DNA of 29,429 nt from Caldilineaceae bacterium (GCA_026645575.1 JAPKMW010000123.1:1-29429); one strand, 5' to 3'; positions 15,100-23,706 are shown, counted from the stretch's first letter. Notes: generated by a model from the letters alone, not told the origin. Program-made: numbers and translations.

Positions 15100-15684
15100 A
15101 TGTTGCGCATCAAAATGAACTTGAAGCTGTGGGTTGGTGTGGCGCTCTTGACCGCCATGACGACGACTTCCGCCTGGGCCATCGACCTGAGCGGCAGTGA
15201 GTGGGATTTTCCTCAACTGACCCAGACCACCTGTTTTGGTCAGCCGGCGACAAGCGGCGTGACGCTGGTCAACGGTGTACTGACTGGCACCGAGGGCAAC
15301 GATGTGATCATCGGCACCAGCCGCGCCGATGTGATCGATGGCAAGGGGGGCAACGATCTGCTCTGTGGCGCCGGCGGGGCGGATCGCATCTTTGGTGGCC
15401 TGGGTGATGATATGATCTCCGGCGGGCCAGGCAGCGACCCCAAATTGGATGGCCAGGGCGGCAATGACCGCATTGAAGGGGGCACCGATAGCGACGTACT
15501 GCGCGGCGGCCAGGGCAGCGACACGATGCTCGGCGGCGCCGGTATTGATGATCTCGACGGCGAAAAGGGCGCCGATAGTCTGCATGGTGGTGGCGGCACC
15601 CCGGACAAATGTGTCGGCGGGCTGGATACCGATGTTGATGTGGCGGACGCCGGTAGCTGTGAGCTGATCGTCAACGTGCCGTGA
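15100..15684 (+). CDS. Secreted RTX-type calcium-binding repeat protein
   Basis: This 194-aa exported protein consists of a signal peptide (1 to about 28, ending TSAWA) and a block of glycine/aspartate nonapeptide-like repeats (GTEGNDVIIG, GKGGNDLLCG, GGLGDDMISGG, GGQGSDTMLGG). These match the GGxGxDxUx motif of hemolysin-type calcium-binding beta-rolls. ATG at 15100 is chosen because AAGGAG lies 7 nt upstream; the ATG at 15094 is too close. Four Cys may form disulfides. There is no toxin, protease or lipase domain, so it is a bare RTX module whose folding would depend on external calcium. It follows the copper genes but is separated by over 300 bp with palindromes and is probably an independent unit. 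Confidence 0.85.
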   Translation: MLRIKMNLKLWVGVALLTAMTTTSAWAIDLSGSEWDFPQLTQTTCFGQPATSGVTLVNGVLTGTEGNDVIIGTSRADVIDGKGGNDLLCGAGGADRIFGGLGDDMISGGPGSDPKLDGQGGNDRIEGGTDSDVLRGGQGSDTMLGGAGIDDLDGEKGADSLHGGGGTPDKCVGGLDTDVDVADAGSCELIVNVP

Positions 15685-15689
15685 GGATA

Positions 15690-15747
15690 GGGGCGCGGCT
15701 TTCGGTAGCACGGATTCATGCTGCGAAAGGCAACGATCCGCGTCCCC
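15690..15747. terminator. Two-part hairpin after the RTX gene
   Basis: GGGGCGCGG (15690-15698) pairs with CCGCGTCCCC (15738-15747) with one bulge. Inside, CTTTCGGTAGCA (15699-15710) pairs with TGCTGCGAAAG (15719-15729). It begins 6 nt after the stop and shares the TAGGGGCGCGG left arm with the elements at 11758 and 14772. Confidence 0.7.
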
Positions 15748-15797
15748 TCAAGCCGCGTCTGTACCCCGTTCTTTGCAAATTCTCATTCCGTTTTCAT

Positions 15798-15826
15798 TTG
15801 CCATTTAACAAACATAGGCTTATTAT
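15798..15826 (+). promoter_or_regulatory. Promoter of the sugar ABC operon
   Basis: TTGCCA (15798-15803) and TATTAT (15821-15826) are spaced by 17 bp, in a locally AT-rich stretch. Transcription would start near 15833, about 48 nt before the first permease start. No operator dyad was identified. Confidence 0.6.
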
Positions 15827-15880
15827 TTATGATTCTGGCTGCTGACCACTTCTTTTCGATGCAACGATTGATGAGCGCTC

Positions 15881-16819
15881 ATGTCTTTTACATCTTCTGT
15901 TGAACCAATGCCTGTTGCCAAAGCGCGCTTGACCCCGCGGCGCCTGCCCTCCTGGTATCAGATGGAGTTGGGGCTGTTATTAGCCCCCTTTCTCGTGGGA
16001 TCAGCGTTGTTGGTTCTCTTTCCCACCCTCTTTACTGTCGTGTTGGCCTTTACCGAATACGATGCCTTGTCGGCGCCTGTCTGGAGCGGCCTGCAAAATT
16101 TTCAGACGATCTTTCAGCGTGAGGTCTTCTGGATTGCGGTGCGTAATTCGTTGGCCTTTGTGGCGTTGGGGGCGCCGCTGCAACTGGTGGGGGCGCTGTT
16201 CCTTGCCTTGCTCTTGCAACAGCAACGGTTGGGGGTGCGTCACTATCGCAACGCGGCCTATCTACCCACGGTGATTCCTGACGTGGCCTATGCGTTGATC
16301 TGGCTCTGGCTCTTTAACCCGCTCTATGGTCCGCTGAATAAGTTGCTGGCGGGGGTGGGCTTGCCGCAACCGGCGTGGCTGGTGGATGACAGTACGGCGT
16401 TGCTCTCGGTGATCTTCATGTCCTCGTTTCGCATTGGGGAAGGCATGTTGCTCCTGATTGCCGCCTTGCAAGGGATGCCGACCGCCTACTTTCAAGCCGC
16501 AGCGCTCGATGGCGGCACCCGCTGGCAACTCTTCCGCTACATTACCTTCCCGTTGTTGCTCCCCTGGCTGCTTCTGCTCCTCATGCGGGACATTTTACTG
16601 AGCGCACAAAGCACCTTTACGCCGGTCTACATGATGACTGAAGGTGGCCCCGGCTATGCCACCATGCTGCTGCCCTATCTGATCTATGAGGAAGCCTTTA
16701 CCCACTTTCGCATTGGTCACGCCGCGTCGATGATGGTGGTGATGTTTGTTGGCATTGGCCTGCTGCTCTGGGTGGTTTACAAAGTGGCCGGTGGCTGGGG
16801 GTACAGTGATGAAGTTTGA
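15881..16819 (+). CDS. ABC sugar transporter permease, MalF/UgpA type
   Basis: This 312-aa inner-membrane subunit of a CUT1-class carbohydrate importer has about six helices starting near residue 32. The cytoplasmic EAA-type loop [19 protein letters not shown] at about 205-223 is where the ATPase docks. The ribosome-binding site before 15881 is weak (ATGAG); ATG at 15908 is a possible shorter start. It overlaps the next permease by 11 nt, indicating translational coupling. Neighbours are the second permease and two binding proteins, while the ATPase is missing, so a shared MsiK/MalK-like ATPase encoded elsewhere is expected. The substrate is unknown, though the binding proteins point to sugars. 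Confidence 0.92.
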   Translation: MSFTSSVEPMPVAKARLTPRRLPSWYQMELGLLLAPFLVGSALLVLFPTLFTVVLAFTEYDALSAPVWSGLQNFQTIFQREVFWIAVRNSLAFVALGAPLQLVGALFLALLLQQQRLGVRHYRNAAYLPTVIPDVAYALIWLWLFNPLYGPLNKLLAGVGLPQPAWLVDDSTALLSVIFMSSFRIGEGMLLLIAALQGMPTAYFQAAALDGGTRWQLFRYITFPLLLPWLLLLLMRDILLSAQSTFTPVYMMTEGGPGYATMLLPYLIYEEAFTHFRIGHAASMMVVMFVGIGLLLWVVYKVAGGWGYSDEV

Positions 16820-17648
16820 TCGGCTGGGAATGGAGCGTCTGCTCTGGCAGGTAACAGCGTTGGTGATGGCGATCATCTTTGTTGGCCCCATCATTTGGGT
16901 GTTGACCAATTCCTTGCGGCCTGTCGGTCTGCCGCCGCCGCGCACCCTGGAATGGTTGCCGGATTCGTTGGCCTGGTCGAACTATGTGGAGATTTTTCAG
17001 ATCGTGCCGTTGGGGCAGCAGGTGGGCAACTCGTTGTTTGTCAGCATGGTGGGCGCGGCGCTTACGCTGGTGACAGCTTCGTGGGCCGGCTTTGCCATGG
17101 CGCAGCTGCCGACGGGGGTGCGGCGTTGGTTAGTCACCTTGGCGATTGCTTTGTTGTTGATTCCAGGGACGGCGGTCTGGTTGCCGCGCTATGTGCTTTT
17201 CACCTCCATTGGCATCATCGACACCTATCTGGCGCTCTTCGCCCCAGCCGTTATGGGGACGAAGTCGCTCTTTGCGTTGATGTTCTACTGGACTTTCCGC
17301 CGTATCCCGCTGGAACTCTTTGAATCGGCGCGGCTGGAGGGTGCCGGCGCCCTTACCATCTGGCGCCGGATTGCGCTGCCGGCGGCCTTGCCGACGGCGC
17401 TGGCGGTGTTGCTGCTCTCTTTCACCCACTATTGGAGTGATTTTGTCGATCCGCTGCTCTTTCTCAAATCGGAAGAGCGCTATACCCTGACCATCGGGTT
17501 GCGCATGTTGCAGCAGATGGACATGACCAACTGGTCGCTGCTGCTGGCCGCGGCGGTGGTGATGATCGCACCGGTCTTGCTTGTCTATTTGGTATTGCAA
17601 CAGTTCGTGCGCGAGGGCGTGCGCTTGCGTGATCTGGTGCAGCGGTAG
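16809..17648 (+). CDS. ABC sugar transporter permease, MalG/UgpE type
   Basis: This is the second 279-aa permease of the same importer. ATG at 16809 is selected because it overlaps the end of the upstream permease and is preceded by GGGGGT, and because the protein then starts [14 protein letters not shown], typical of this subunit; the longer frame from 16746 lies inside the upstream gene. About six helices are predicted, with the EAA loop [19 protein letters not shown] at about 174-192. It forms a heterodimeric channel with the first permease. The gap to the first binding protein is 51 bp, so all four genes probably form one transcript. Confidence 0.92.
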   Translation: MKFDRLGMERLLWQVTALVMAIIFVGPIIWVLTNSLRPVGLPPPRTLEWLPDSLAWSNYVEIFQIVPLGQQVGNSLFVSMVGAALTLVTASWAGFAMAQLPTGVRRWLVTLAIALLLIPGTAVWLPRYVLFTSIGIIDTYLALFAPAVMGTKSLFALMFYWTFRRIPLELFESARLEGAGALTIWRRIALPAALPTALAVLLLSFTHYWSDFVDPLLFLKSEERYTLTIGLRMLQQMDMTNWSLLLAAAVVMIAPVLLVYLVLQQFVREGVRLRDLVQR

Positions 17649-17699
17649 GCGTTTGATTTATCGTCGATTCCCCTCTGCTAAAAAGGGTTGATTTTTCTT

Positions 17700-18989
17700 A
17701 TGGTATCGCGCTTCTTGATTCTACTGACCACCTTGAGCCTTTTCCTCACGGCCTGTGCGCCGATTTCGTCAACGGCCAGCACTACCGCAACTGGGTCGGC
17801 CTCGCTCACTTTTCTGATCTCCGGCGACCCAACCGATGAGGTGGCCTACCAGCAGTTGATCGACGCCTTCACCGCCGAACATGTTGACATTGCCGTTAAT
17901 CTGATCAACATCCCCAGCGGTGGCGACTTTCGTAAGCGGTTGGCGGCTGACTTTGCCGCCGGCACGCCGCCAGATCTCTTTCTCATCAACTATCGCAACC
18001 TGGGGCGTTTTGCCGCCGGCGGCGCGGTGGAACCATTGACCGACTATCTGGCCAACAGCGCGTTGATCAAAACCGACGACTATTACCCACAAGCGCTGGC
18101 CGCCTTTCAGTGGAACGGTGAACAACTCTGTATGCCGCAAAATATGTCCAGCCCGGTTATCTATTACAACAAAGCGCTCTTTGACGCCGCCGGCTTCACC
18201 TATCCCACCGATGATTGGACGTGGGACGGCTTTCTCGAAACGGCGGTGATGATGACCCAGGACACCGACAACGACGGCGCTACCGACATTTATGGCTTTG
18301 GCATCGATCCCACCCTTGTGCGCGCCGCCCCCTTTATCTGGATGAATGGCGGTGATCTGGTCGATAACCCCGCTGCGCCGACCCGCCTGATACTTGATAC
18401 ACCAGAGAGTAAGGAAGCCTTGCAATGGTTCATGGCCCTGCAACTGGTCCATCAAGTGACCCCCGACGCCATTGCTGAGGAGGCCGAGAGCAGCTTGAGC
18501 CGTTTTATCAATGGCCGACTGGCCATGTTCATCGACAGTCGCCGCGCTGTGCCGGAGTTCCGCGCCATCACGGCCTTTGATTGGGATGTGGCCGCCTTGC
18601 CGGTGGGCAAGACGCGCGCCAGCATTCTCCATTCTGATGCTTTTTGTCTAGCCGCCGCCAGTCAGCAGAAAGACGCCGCGTGGACGTTCCTGGAATTTGC
18701 CAATTCGGCAGCGGGACAAACCATTCTGGCCGGCACCGGGCGCATCGTCCCTTCGCGGATCGACTTGGCGACCGCACCCGCCTTTCTCGACCCGGAGGCC
18801 AAACCGGCCAACAGCCAGGCCTTTCTCGACGCCATCCCCCACACCCGCAACCTGCCCCTCATGGCGACCTGGAGCGACATTGAAGGGATCGTCAACACCG
18901 AGTTGAAAAATGCCTTTTACGGCACGGCGACGCTTGATGAGGCGTTGCAGGCGGCGAATGAGCATAGCGCCGAGTTTTTCCAGCCGTAG
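17700..18989 (+). CDS. Sugar-binding lipoprotein of the ABC importer (Sec type)
   Basis: This 429-aa family 1 solute-binding protein delivers ligand to the permeases upstream. ATG at 17700 follows AAGGG at 12-nt spacing; a TTG at 17688 directly abuts that site and is rejected. The signal peptide is [19 protein letters not shown], with Cys19 as the lipid attachment site. The mature domain has typical features such as [26 protein letters not shown] and FINGRLAM. An EF-hand-like DTDNDGATD loop lies near residue 195. It is clearly paralogous over its whole length to the next gene but differs in its export signal. It is 33 bp from that gene. The exact sugar is unknown. Confidence 0.92.
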   Translation: MVSRFLILLTTLSLFLTACAPISSTASTTATGSASLTFLISGDPTDEVAYQQLIDAFTAEHVDIAVNLINIPSGGDFRKRLAADFAAGTPPDLFLINYRNLGRFAAGGAVEPLTDYLANSALIKTDDYYPQALAAFQWNGEQLCMPQNMSSPVIYYNKALFDAAGFTYPTDDWTWDGFLETAVMMTQDTDNDGATDIYGFGIDPTLVRAAPFIWMNGGDLVDNPAAPTRLILDTPESKEALQWFMALQLVHQVTPDAIAEEAESSLSRFINGRLAMFIDSRRAVPEFRAITAFDWDVAALPVGKTRASILHSDAFCLAAASQQKDAAWTFLEFANSAAGQTILAGTGRIVPSRIDLATAPAFLDPEAKPANSQAFLDAIPHTRNLPLMATWSDIEGIVNTELKNAFYGTATLDEALQAANEHSAEFFQP

Positions 18990-19022
18990 GTGGGCGCCGT
19001 TTTTACCAAAGCATAGAGGATT

Positions 19023-20399
19023 ATGCCAACTACTTCCACCTTTTCTCGACGCACCTTTTTGGCCCGGATGGCGGCCGGGGTTGCCATACCCAAAGTCGCC
19101 GCGTTGATTGCCGCTTGTACACCGGCCGAAACGCAACCGCACGCCGCTCAATCCGCAGGCGATGCTGTCCCGGCGCCGGGCGCCGCAACTGGCAATATCG
19201 CCTTGATGATCGCCGCCGATCCGCTGGAAGAAGCGGCCTATCAAACCCTGTTGACCGCCTTTGCCGACGCCGGTAGCCAGGTGCAGGTTGATCTGGTCAA
19301 CCTGCCCAGCCTGGCCGAGATGTACCGCCGGCTGCTGCTTGACTTTGCCGCGGGGACGCCGGCCGATCTCTTCCTGCTCACCTATCGGCGCTATGCGGCT
19401 TATGCCGTCAAAAAAATGGTCGAACCGTTGGCGCCTTATCTTGACGCCAGCACGGTGATCAAAGCTGACGATTTCTATCCCCAAACCCTGGATGCCTTCA
19501 CCTGGCGCGACCAACTCTATGGCGTGCCGCAGAATCTTTCCTGCCTGGTGACCTATTACAACAAGACCATCTTTGACAACGCCGGCGTCGCCTACCCAAC
19601 CGACGACTGGGATTGGGATGAATTCCTGGAAACCGCCCACGCCCTGACCCTGGACGAGGATGGCGACGGCATCGACGATCGCTGGGGGCTGGGAACCGAC
19701 GCCATTACGCTGCGCAGCGCCCCCTTTATCTGGATGAGCGGCGGCGATTTGGTCGATGATCCGGAAAACCCAACCAGCCTCGCACTCGATATGCCGGAGG
19801 CGCGGCAAGCGTTGGCCTGGTTTATCGCTTTGCAAACTGAACATCAGGTGGTGCCCGACCCGATTACGGAGAAAGCGGAGAGCCACGAAGCCCGCTTTAT
19901 CAACGGTCGCCTGGGTATGTATCTGGAAAGCCGGCGGGTCGTCCCCTCGTTGCGCCAGAATACCAGTTTTGACTGGGATGTCGCCCCCCTGCCCGCCTTG
20001 CGTGGGCCGGATGGCGCGTTGATCCGTTCGACGGTCTTGCATTCTGACGCCTTTTGTATGGCGGCGCAAAGTGAAAACAAGGCTGCGGCCTGGTCCATGA
20101 TCGAGTATGTCAATTCCCCCGCCGGTCAGACGGTGTTGACGAGCAGCGGTCGGGTGGTGCCCTCTAACAAGCGCGTTGCTGAGGCGCCTGCCTTCTTGGC
20201 GCCGCCAGACAAACCGCTCAACAACCAAGTTTTCCTTGACGCCCTGACCTACATCCGGCGCCTGCCCCTCATGCCCACCTGGCCGGAGATCGAAGCCGGC
20301 CTCAATCGCGAACTGGAACTGGCCTTTCACGGCGATTCGATCCTCGACGCCGCGATTGACGCGGCTTATATTCGGACAAGAGAGTTTTTTGCACCATGA
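19023..20399 (+). CDS. Second sugar-binding lipoprotein of the importer (Tat type)
   Basis: This 458-aa paralogue of the preceding protein shares blocks such as RFINGRL, SAPFIWM(S/N)GGDLVD and LHSDAFC. Its N-terminus reads SRRTFLARMAAG with the twin arginines R9-R10, a Tat signal, and ends in lipobox IAAC with Cys32, so it should be exported folded and then lipidated. The loop DEDGDGIDD near residue 215 resembles a calcium-binding loop. The start has AGAGGA just upstream. Two binding proteins for one permease pair suggest either wider substrate range or different conditions of use. It is the last gene of the operon, followed by a hairpin. Confidence 0.92.
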   Translation: MPTTSTFSRRTFLARMAAGVAIPKVAALIAACTPAETQPHAAQSAGDAVPAPGAATGNIALMIAADPLEEAAYQTLLTAFADAGSQVQVDLVNLPSLAEMYRRLLLDFAAGTPADLFLLTYRRYAAYAVKKMVEPLAPYLDASTVIKADDFYPQTLDAFTWRDQLYGVPQNLSCLVTYYNKTIFDNAGVAYPTDDWDWDEFLETAHALTLDEDGDGIDDRWGLGTDAITLRSAPFIWMSGGDLVDDPENPTSLALDMPEARQALAWFIALQTEHQVVPDPITEKAESHEARFINGRLGMYLESRRVVPSLRQNTSFDWDVAPLPALRGPDGALIRSTVLHSDAFCMAAQSENKAAAWSMIEYVNSPAGQTVLTSSGRVVPSNKRVAEAPAFLAPPDKPLNNQVFLDALTYIRRLPLMPTWPEIEAGLNRELELAFHGDSILDAAIDAAYIRTREFFAP

Positions 20400-20414
20400 G
20401 GTGAAGTGAGCGCG

Positions 20415-20467
20415 TTACACGGGGCACAGGTACACTCAGGAATTGCATCGCCTCGTACCCCGTGCAA
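20415..20467 (+). terminator. Hairpin after the sugar transport operon
   Basis: TTACACGGGGCACAGG (20415-20430) pairs with 20451-20467 with G.U pairs and one bulge around a 20-nt loop. It starts about 15 nt after the operon stop codon. There is no long U-run, so rho-independent termination is plausible but not certain. Confidence 0.55.
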
Positions 20468-20501
20468 TGTACTCACGGGTCTACTTGTTTTGCGCAACTT
20501 A

Positions 20502-20510
20502 TGATATAAT
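20502..20510 (+). promoter_or_regulatory. Extended -10 promoter of the DUF4058 gene
   Basis: TGATATAAT matches TGnTATAAT. A TACTTG at 20482-20487 stands 17 bp upstream as a poor -35. A start near 20517 gives a leader of about 105 nt. Confidence 0.55.
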
Positions 20511-20620
20511 CAGTAGACCGCAACGCTATCGAGCCTGACTTTGGACTCAGGACTTAGGACTGCGGACTACTGATAATCTTCAATAAGGTCGTGAGTTTAT
20601 AAGAAGCGAAGGAGCTGGAT

Positions 20621-21292
20621 ATGCCTTCACCTTTTCCTGGCATGGACCCTTATCTTGAAGGTGAAGAGTGGGTTGATGTTTACCAGCGTTTCGCTACAGC
20701 GATTAGTGACCACCTTATGCCGCAACTCCGTCCGCATTATGTGGTGCGGTTGGCGTTTGCCGTTGCCTCTGTTCTGCTTGAACAACAGGAAAGTAAAGGG
20801 CGCCTGATTACCATTGAAATTCGCGAAACCGAAACCCATCGCTTGGTGACGAGTATCGAACTGTTGTCGCCCGTCAATAAACGCAAGCCGGGGCTGAGCA
20901 AATTTTTAGAAAAACGCGCTCGGTTGCAGGAAGCGGGCGTACATCTGGTTGATATCGATCTGATTCGTCGCGGCAAACGGCCCGTCACCCCGCCTTCCTT
21001 TACGGAAACGCATCTGCTGGCGAAAGCCCATTACAGTGTCATGCTCACCCGCGCCAAAGCCAATCAGATTGGACTCTGGCCGATTCAGGTGCAAGAGAAA
21101 TTACCCATTATTGCCATCCCTCTGCGCACCGGCGCGCCAGATATACCGCTGGATCTCGGTGCTGTTTTTACCGCCATCTACGACAAAGCCGGTTATGATC
21201 TCTCACTGGATTATAGTCAACCGCCTCCACCACCGATTTTCGATGATGCCACGCGCAGTTGGATCGATACATTGCTGAAAGCCTACCGATAA
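20621..21292 (+). CDS. DUF4058 family protein
   Basis: This 223-aa soluble protein opens with MPSPFPGMDPYLE, the hallmark start of DUF4058, and contains the conserved IEIRE, SIELLSPVNKR and GVHLVDIDLIRRG blocks. Its function is unknown. The family is abundant in Chloroflexota, Cyanobacteria and Planctomycetes; its core somewhat recalls PD-(D/E)xK folds, which is a guess. Usual members are about 240-270 aa. Here the segment between PHYVVRL and LITIEIR seems shortened, where other members carry a longer, variable insert, so an internal deletion is possible. AAGGAG stands 6 nt before ATG. It has its own extended -10 promoter and is not obviously linked to its neighbours. Confidence 0.9.
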   Translation: MPSPFPGMDPYLEGEEWVDVYQRFATAISDHLMPQLRPHYVVRLAFAVASVLLEQQESKGRLITIEIRETETHRLVTSIELLSPVNKRKPGLSKFLEKRARLQEAGVHLVDIDLIRRGKRPVTPPSFTETHLLAKAHYSVMLTRAKANQIGLWPIQVQEKLPIIAIPLRTGAPDIPLDLGAVFTAIYDKAGYDLSLDYSQPPPPPIFDDATRSWIDTLLKAYR

Positions 21293-21348
21293 CTACTATC
21301 ACGGTGCTTTTGAAATGGAAGGCAGACTGTAGAAATCGGTTATACCTG

Positions 21349-21357
21349 TGGTATAAT
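21349..21357 (+). promoter_or_regulatory. Extended -10 promoter of the radical SAM gene
   Basis: TGGTATAAT lies 78 nt before the chosen ATG. No -35 consensus is present at the expected spacing, which fits an extended -10 promoter. The surrounding CTGTGGTATAAT is identical to the Rieske promoter. Confidence 0.6.
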
Positions 21358-21434
21358 CTTGATGCACCGATGGTTGTTAGTTTTCGCATGGTCGCGGTGT
21401 GTATGATCGACGTAACAATTTTCAACAGGAGCTT

Positions 21435-23333
21435 ATGCCGCAATTTTTGAAAGCAAAAGGGAGCAAATCCGCGCAGCGAACGCAACGGTCGTCTAGCGCA
21501 GGTCAAAGCGTGTATGCACCAACAGCGCAAGAACAGGGCGCCATCCGTAAAGAGTGGGGCGGTCGTATGACCGTTGCCCTGACCATGCCCAACAGCTATT
21601 ATGTCGGCATGAGTAGCCTTGCGCTCCAACTGCTCTACCGCACCTTCAATCAAGCCGCCGATGTTGTCTGTGAACGCATCTTCTGGGAAAAGGGCGCTGC
21701 GGCTGCCGGCAAGCCCTTGCTGTCGTTGGAAAGTGGACGATCAGCCGCGGAATTTGATCTCTGGGCCTTTACCATTTCGTGGGAGATGGATTACTTTAAT
21801 GTGGTGGAACTCTTGAGCCAAGCCGGTATCCCACCGCTGGCGGCGGATCGCCAACAGAGCGCACAGTGGAACGGTCAACCCTGGCCGCTGTTGATTGCCG
21901 GCGGGCCAGGCGTGACCATGAATCCCGAACCGATGGCGCCTTTCTTTGACGCCATCTTGATCGGTGAAGGGGAGGAAGCGGTTCCGCAGTTGATCGAGCT
22001 TTGTCGCACTGCGTTACACCAAGACGAAGGGGCAGATCATACAGCGCTCCTGGCCGAACTGGATCACACCCCTGGCTGGTATGTGCCGACCTTGCGCCCC
22101 TCCAATCGCAACCATGAACGCTTTCGCCCGGTAGAACGGCTCTGGGTGCGTTCGTTGCCAGCCTTTGAGACCAGTAGCACGCTTTATACAGCCGACACCG
22201 AATTTAGCAACATGCACCTGATGGAGATCGCTCGCGGGTGTGGCCGCGGCTGTCGCTTCTGTCTGGCCGGCTATGTCTACCGCCCGCCGCGCGAACAGCC
22301 GCTAGACAAGTTGTTGGCGTCGGCGGAGGCTGCCGTTCGCCAGGGCTACACCAAGGTGGGCCTGGTCAGCGCCGCTGTTAGTGACCATACGCAGATTGAT
22401 GAACTGGCGACCGAACTACAGCGCATGGGCGCCAGTCTAAGCGCCAGCTCGATGCGTATGGACCCGATCAGCGTACCGTTGATTCGCGCCATGGCCGAAA
22501 CCGGCGCGCAAAATCTTACAGTTGCCCCGGAAGCGGGCAGCCAGCGATTGCGCAATGTGATCAACAAGACGCAGACCGAAGAGCAGATGATGCGGGCCAT
22601 TGCATTGGCCCAGGAGTTGAACTTTCCCCAACTCAAGCTCTATTTCATGGTCGGCCATCCAACGGAGACCGACGACGATATTCAGGCGTTGATTGACTTT
22701 ACCCTGGCGGCGCGTCAACGCTTTAAGCGGCGCATTGCCATCAACGCCACCCCCTTTGTCCCCAAAGCGCATACCCCCTTTCAATGGGAAGGGATGGTGG
22801 CGCAACAAATTTTGCGCCAACGCCAAAAGCGCATCCACCAGGCGCTGGCTCGTCACGGTGTCGATGTGCGCGCCGATTCGTCTGACTGGGCTGAGGTGCA
22901 AGCTGTCCTCAGCCGGGGCGACCGTCGTCTGGCCGAGGTGCTGTTAGCCATGCCCCCCGGTGCGGTGACAGTGCGCAGCTTCTTTGAAACAATGGCGGCG
23001 GTTGGCTTAGAGAAAGAACAGTACATCGGGCGCTGGGAAGTGGGTTCTCCGCTGCCCTGGGATATTGTCCAAAGTGGTGTCAGCGAGAACTATTTCCATT
23101 ACGAATTGCGGCTGGCGGCCCAGGATCAAACGGGCTTAAGCTGTCCACCCGATTCGGCCGGCTGTCTCACTTGTCAAGCGTGCGACCCCCAGTGGGCTTT
23201 CCGTTACGGCGATAACACCGAACGACCAATTCCCAATGCCAAAGGTGGTCCCTGGCGGGCGCAGGATTGGCAACCGTGGACGAAATTTAAGGGCGAAAAA
23301 CATGGTGTATTGGCGCCAATTGAGCTAAATTAA
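21435..23333 (+). CDS. Radical SAM protein with B12-binding-like N-terminal domain (TIGR03960-like)
   Basis: This 632-aa cytoplasmic enzyme is chosen from ATG 21435, preceded by AGGAG at 3-nt spacing; the in-frame GTG at 21399 lacks a site. The N-terminal third (about 40-220) looks like the Rossmann-type cobalamin-binding fold of this group (PNSYYVGMSSLALQLLY, LIAGGPGVTMNPEP, IGEGEEAVPQL). The radical SAM core holds C269-x3-C273-x2-C276 (RGCGRGCRFC), which binds the 4Fe-4S cluster that cleaves SAM. Later core blocks include VAPEAGSQRLRNVINK and KLYFMVGHPTETDDD. A C-terminal CLTCQACDP may bind metal. In many bacteria this family is paired or fused with a DUF2344/TIGR03936 partner near ribosomal or RNase genes; no partner is seen here. 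The substrate is unknown. Confidence 0.9.
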   Translation: MPQFLKAKGSKSAQRTQRSSSAGQSVYAPTAQEQGAIRKEWGGRMTVALTMPNSYYVGMSSLALQLLYRTFNQAADVVCERIFWEKGAAAAGKPLLSLESGRSAAEFDLWAFTISWEMDYFNVVELLSQAGIPPLAADRQQSAQWNGQPWPLLIAGGPGVTMNPEPMAPFFDAILIGEGEEAVPQLIELCRTALHQDEGADHTALLAELDHTPGWYVPTLRPSNRNHERFRPVERLWVRSLPAFETSSTLYTADTEFSNMHLMEIARGCGRGCRFCLAGYVYRPPREQPLDKLLASAEAAVRQGYTKVGLVSAAVSDHTQIDELATELQRMGASLSASSMRMDPISVPLIRAMAETGAQNLTVAPEAGSQRLRNVINKTQTEEQMMRAIALAQELNFPQLKLYFMVGHPTETDDDIQALIDFTLAARQRFKRRIAINATPFVPKAHTPFQWEGMVAQQILRQRQKRIHQALARHGVDVRADSSDWAEVQAVLSRGDRRLAEVLLAMPPGAVTVRSFFETMAAVGLEKEQYIGRWEVGSPLPWDIVQSGVSENYFHYELRLAAQDQTGLSCPPDSAGCLTCQACDPQWAFRYGDNTERPIPNAKGGPWRAQDWQPWTKFKGEKHGVLAPIELN

Positions 23334-23463
23334 TCGGCCATCTCTATCCGGCGCTTATCCCATCGATAGGCAAGAAAAGCTGGCAGAAAAGCAGGTAAGC
23401 GATAGCCTTTGCACAACTTTATCGGTGAAAGGGCTGCGAATCATCCAATCGACGTAGGCGAAC

Positions 23464-23507
23464 AGTACCCGGGTACTAATGTCATGCTCACCCGTTTCTG
23501 CTATACT
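23464..23507 (+). promoter_or_regulatory. Palindromic operator-like site and extended -10 promoter
   Basis: AGTACCCGGGTACT at 23464-23477 is a perfect 14-bp palindrome centred about 30 bp upstream of TGCTATACT (23499-23507), an extended -10 match. The spacing suits a regulator binding next to RNA polymerase. The gene served would be the 40-aa ORF at 23555. Confidence 0.5.
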
Positions 23508-23554
23508 TAGCAGCATCGTCATAAGCAAATGTAGTTGACCGGAGGGGCAGAACG

Positions 23555-23677
23555 ATGGAACAGCAATCAAAGGAAACAACCAACAACAAGGACTTTGTCT
23601 ATTTTCTGATTTCACTTTGTATGTTTGTGATCATGGCGTTGCTGACCACGGATACCAGCATCTATACCCGACGGTGA
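23555..23677 (+). CDS. 40-aa single-pass membrane miniprotein
   Basis: The ORF starts at ATG 23555 behind GGAGG (23541-23545, 9-nt spacing) and an extended -10 promoter. The product begins with a polar, charged stretch (MEQQSKETTNNKDF), then one hydrophobic helix of about 19 residues (VYFLISLCMFVIMALL), and ends TRR. This N-polar, helix, C-basic layout is typical of small membrane proteins. I do not recognise a family. It ends 29 bp before the convergent DUF1294 gene. Confidence 0.65.
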   Translation: MEQQSKETTNNKDFVYFLISLCMFVIMALLTTDTSIYTRR

Positions 23678-23706
23678 GCGAACCGCGTCTCCTAACGCTG
23701 CGTCTG

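Noticed and set aside
14902..15711. 269-codon minus-strand frame over the RTX gene
   Set aside because: Antisense to clear GGxGxD repeats; the repeats themselves generate the open frame.
18648..20330. 560-codon open frame on the minus strand across the two sugar-binding protein genes
   Set aside because: It is antisense to two well-supported paralogous genes with ribosome-binding sites. Its translation is rich in Gly/Arg/His shadow composition and carries no recognised motif; GC-rich codon bias leaves this frame open.
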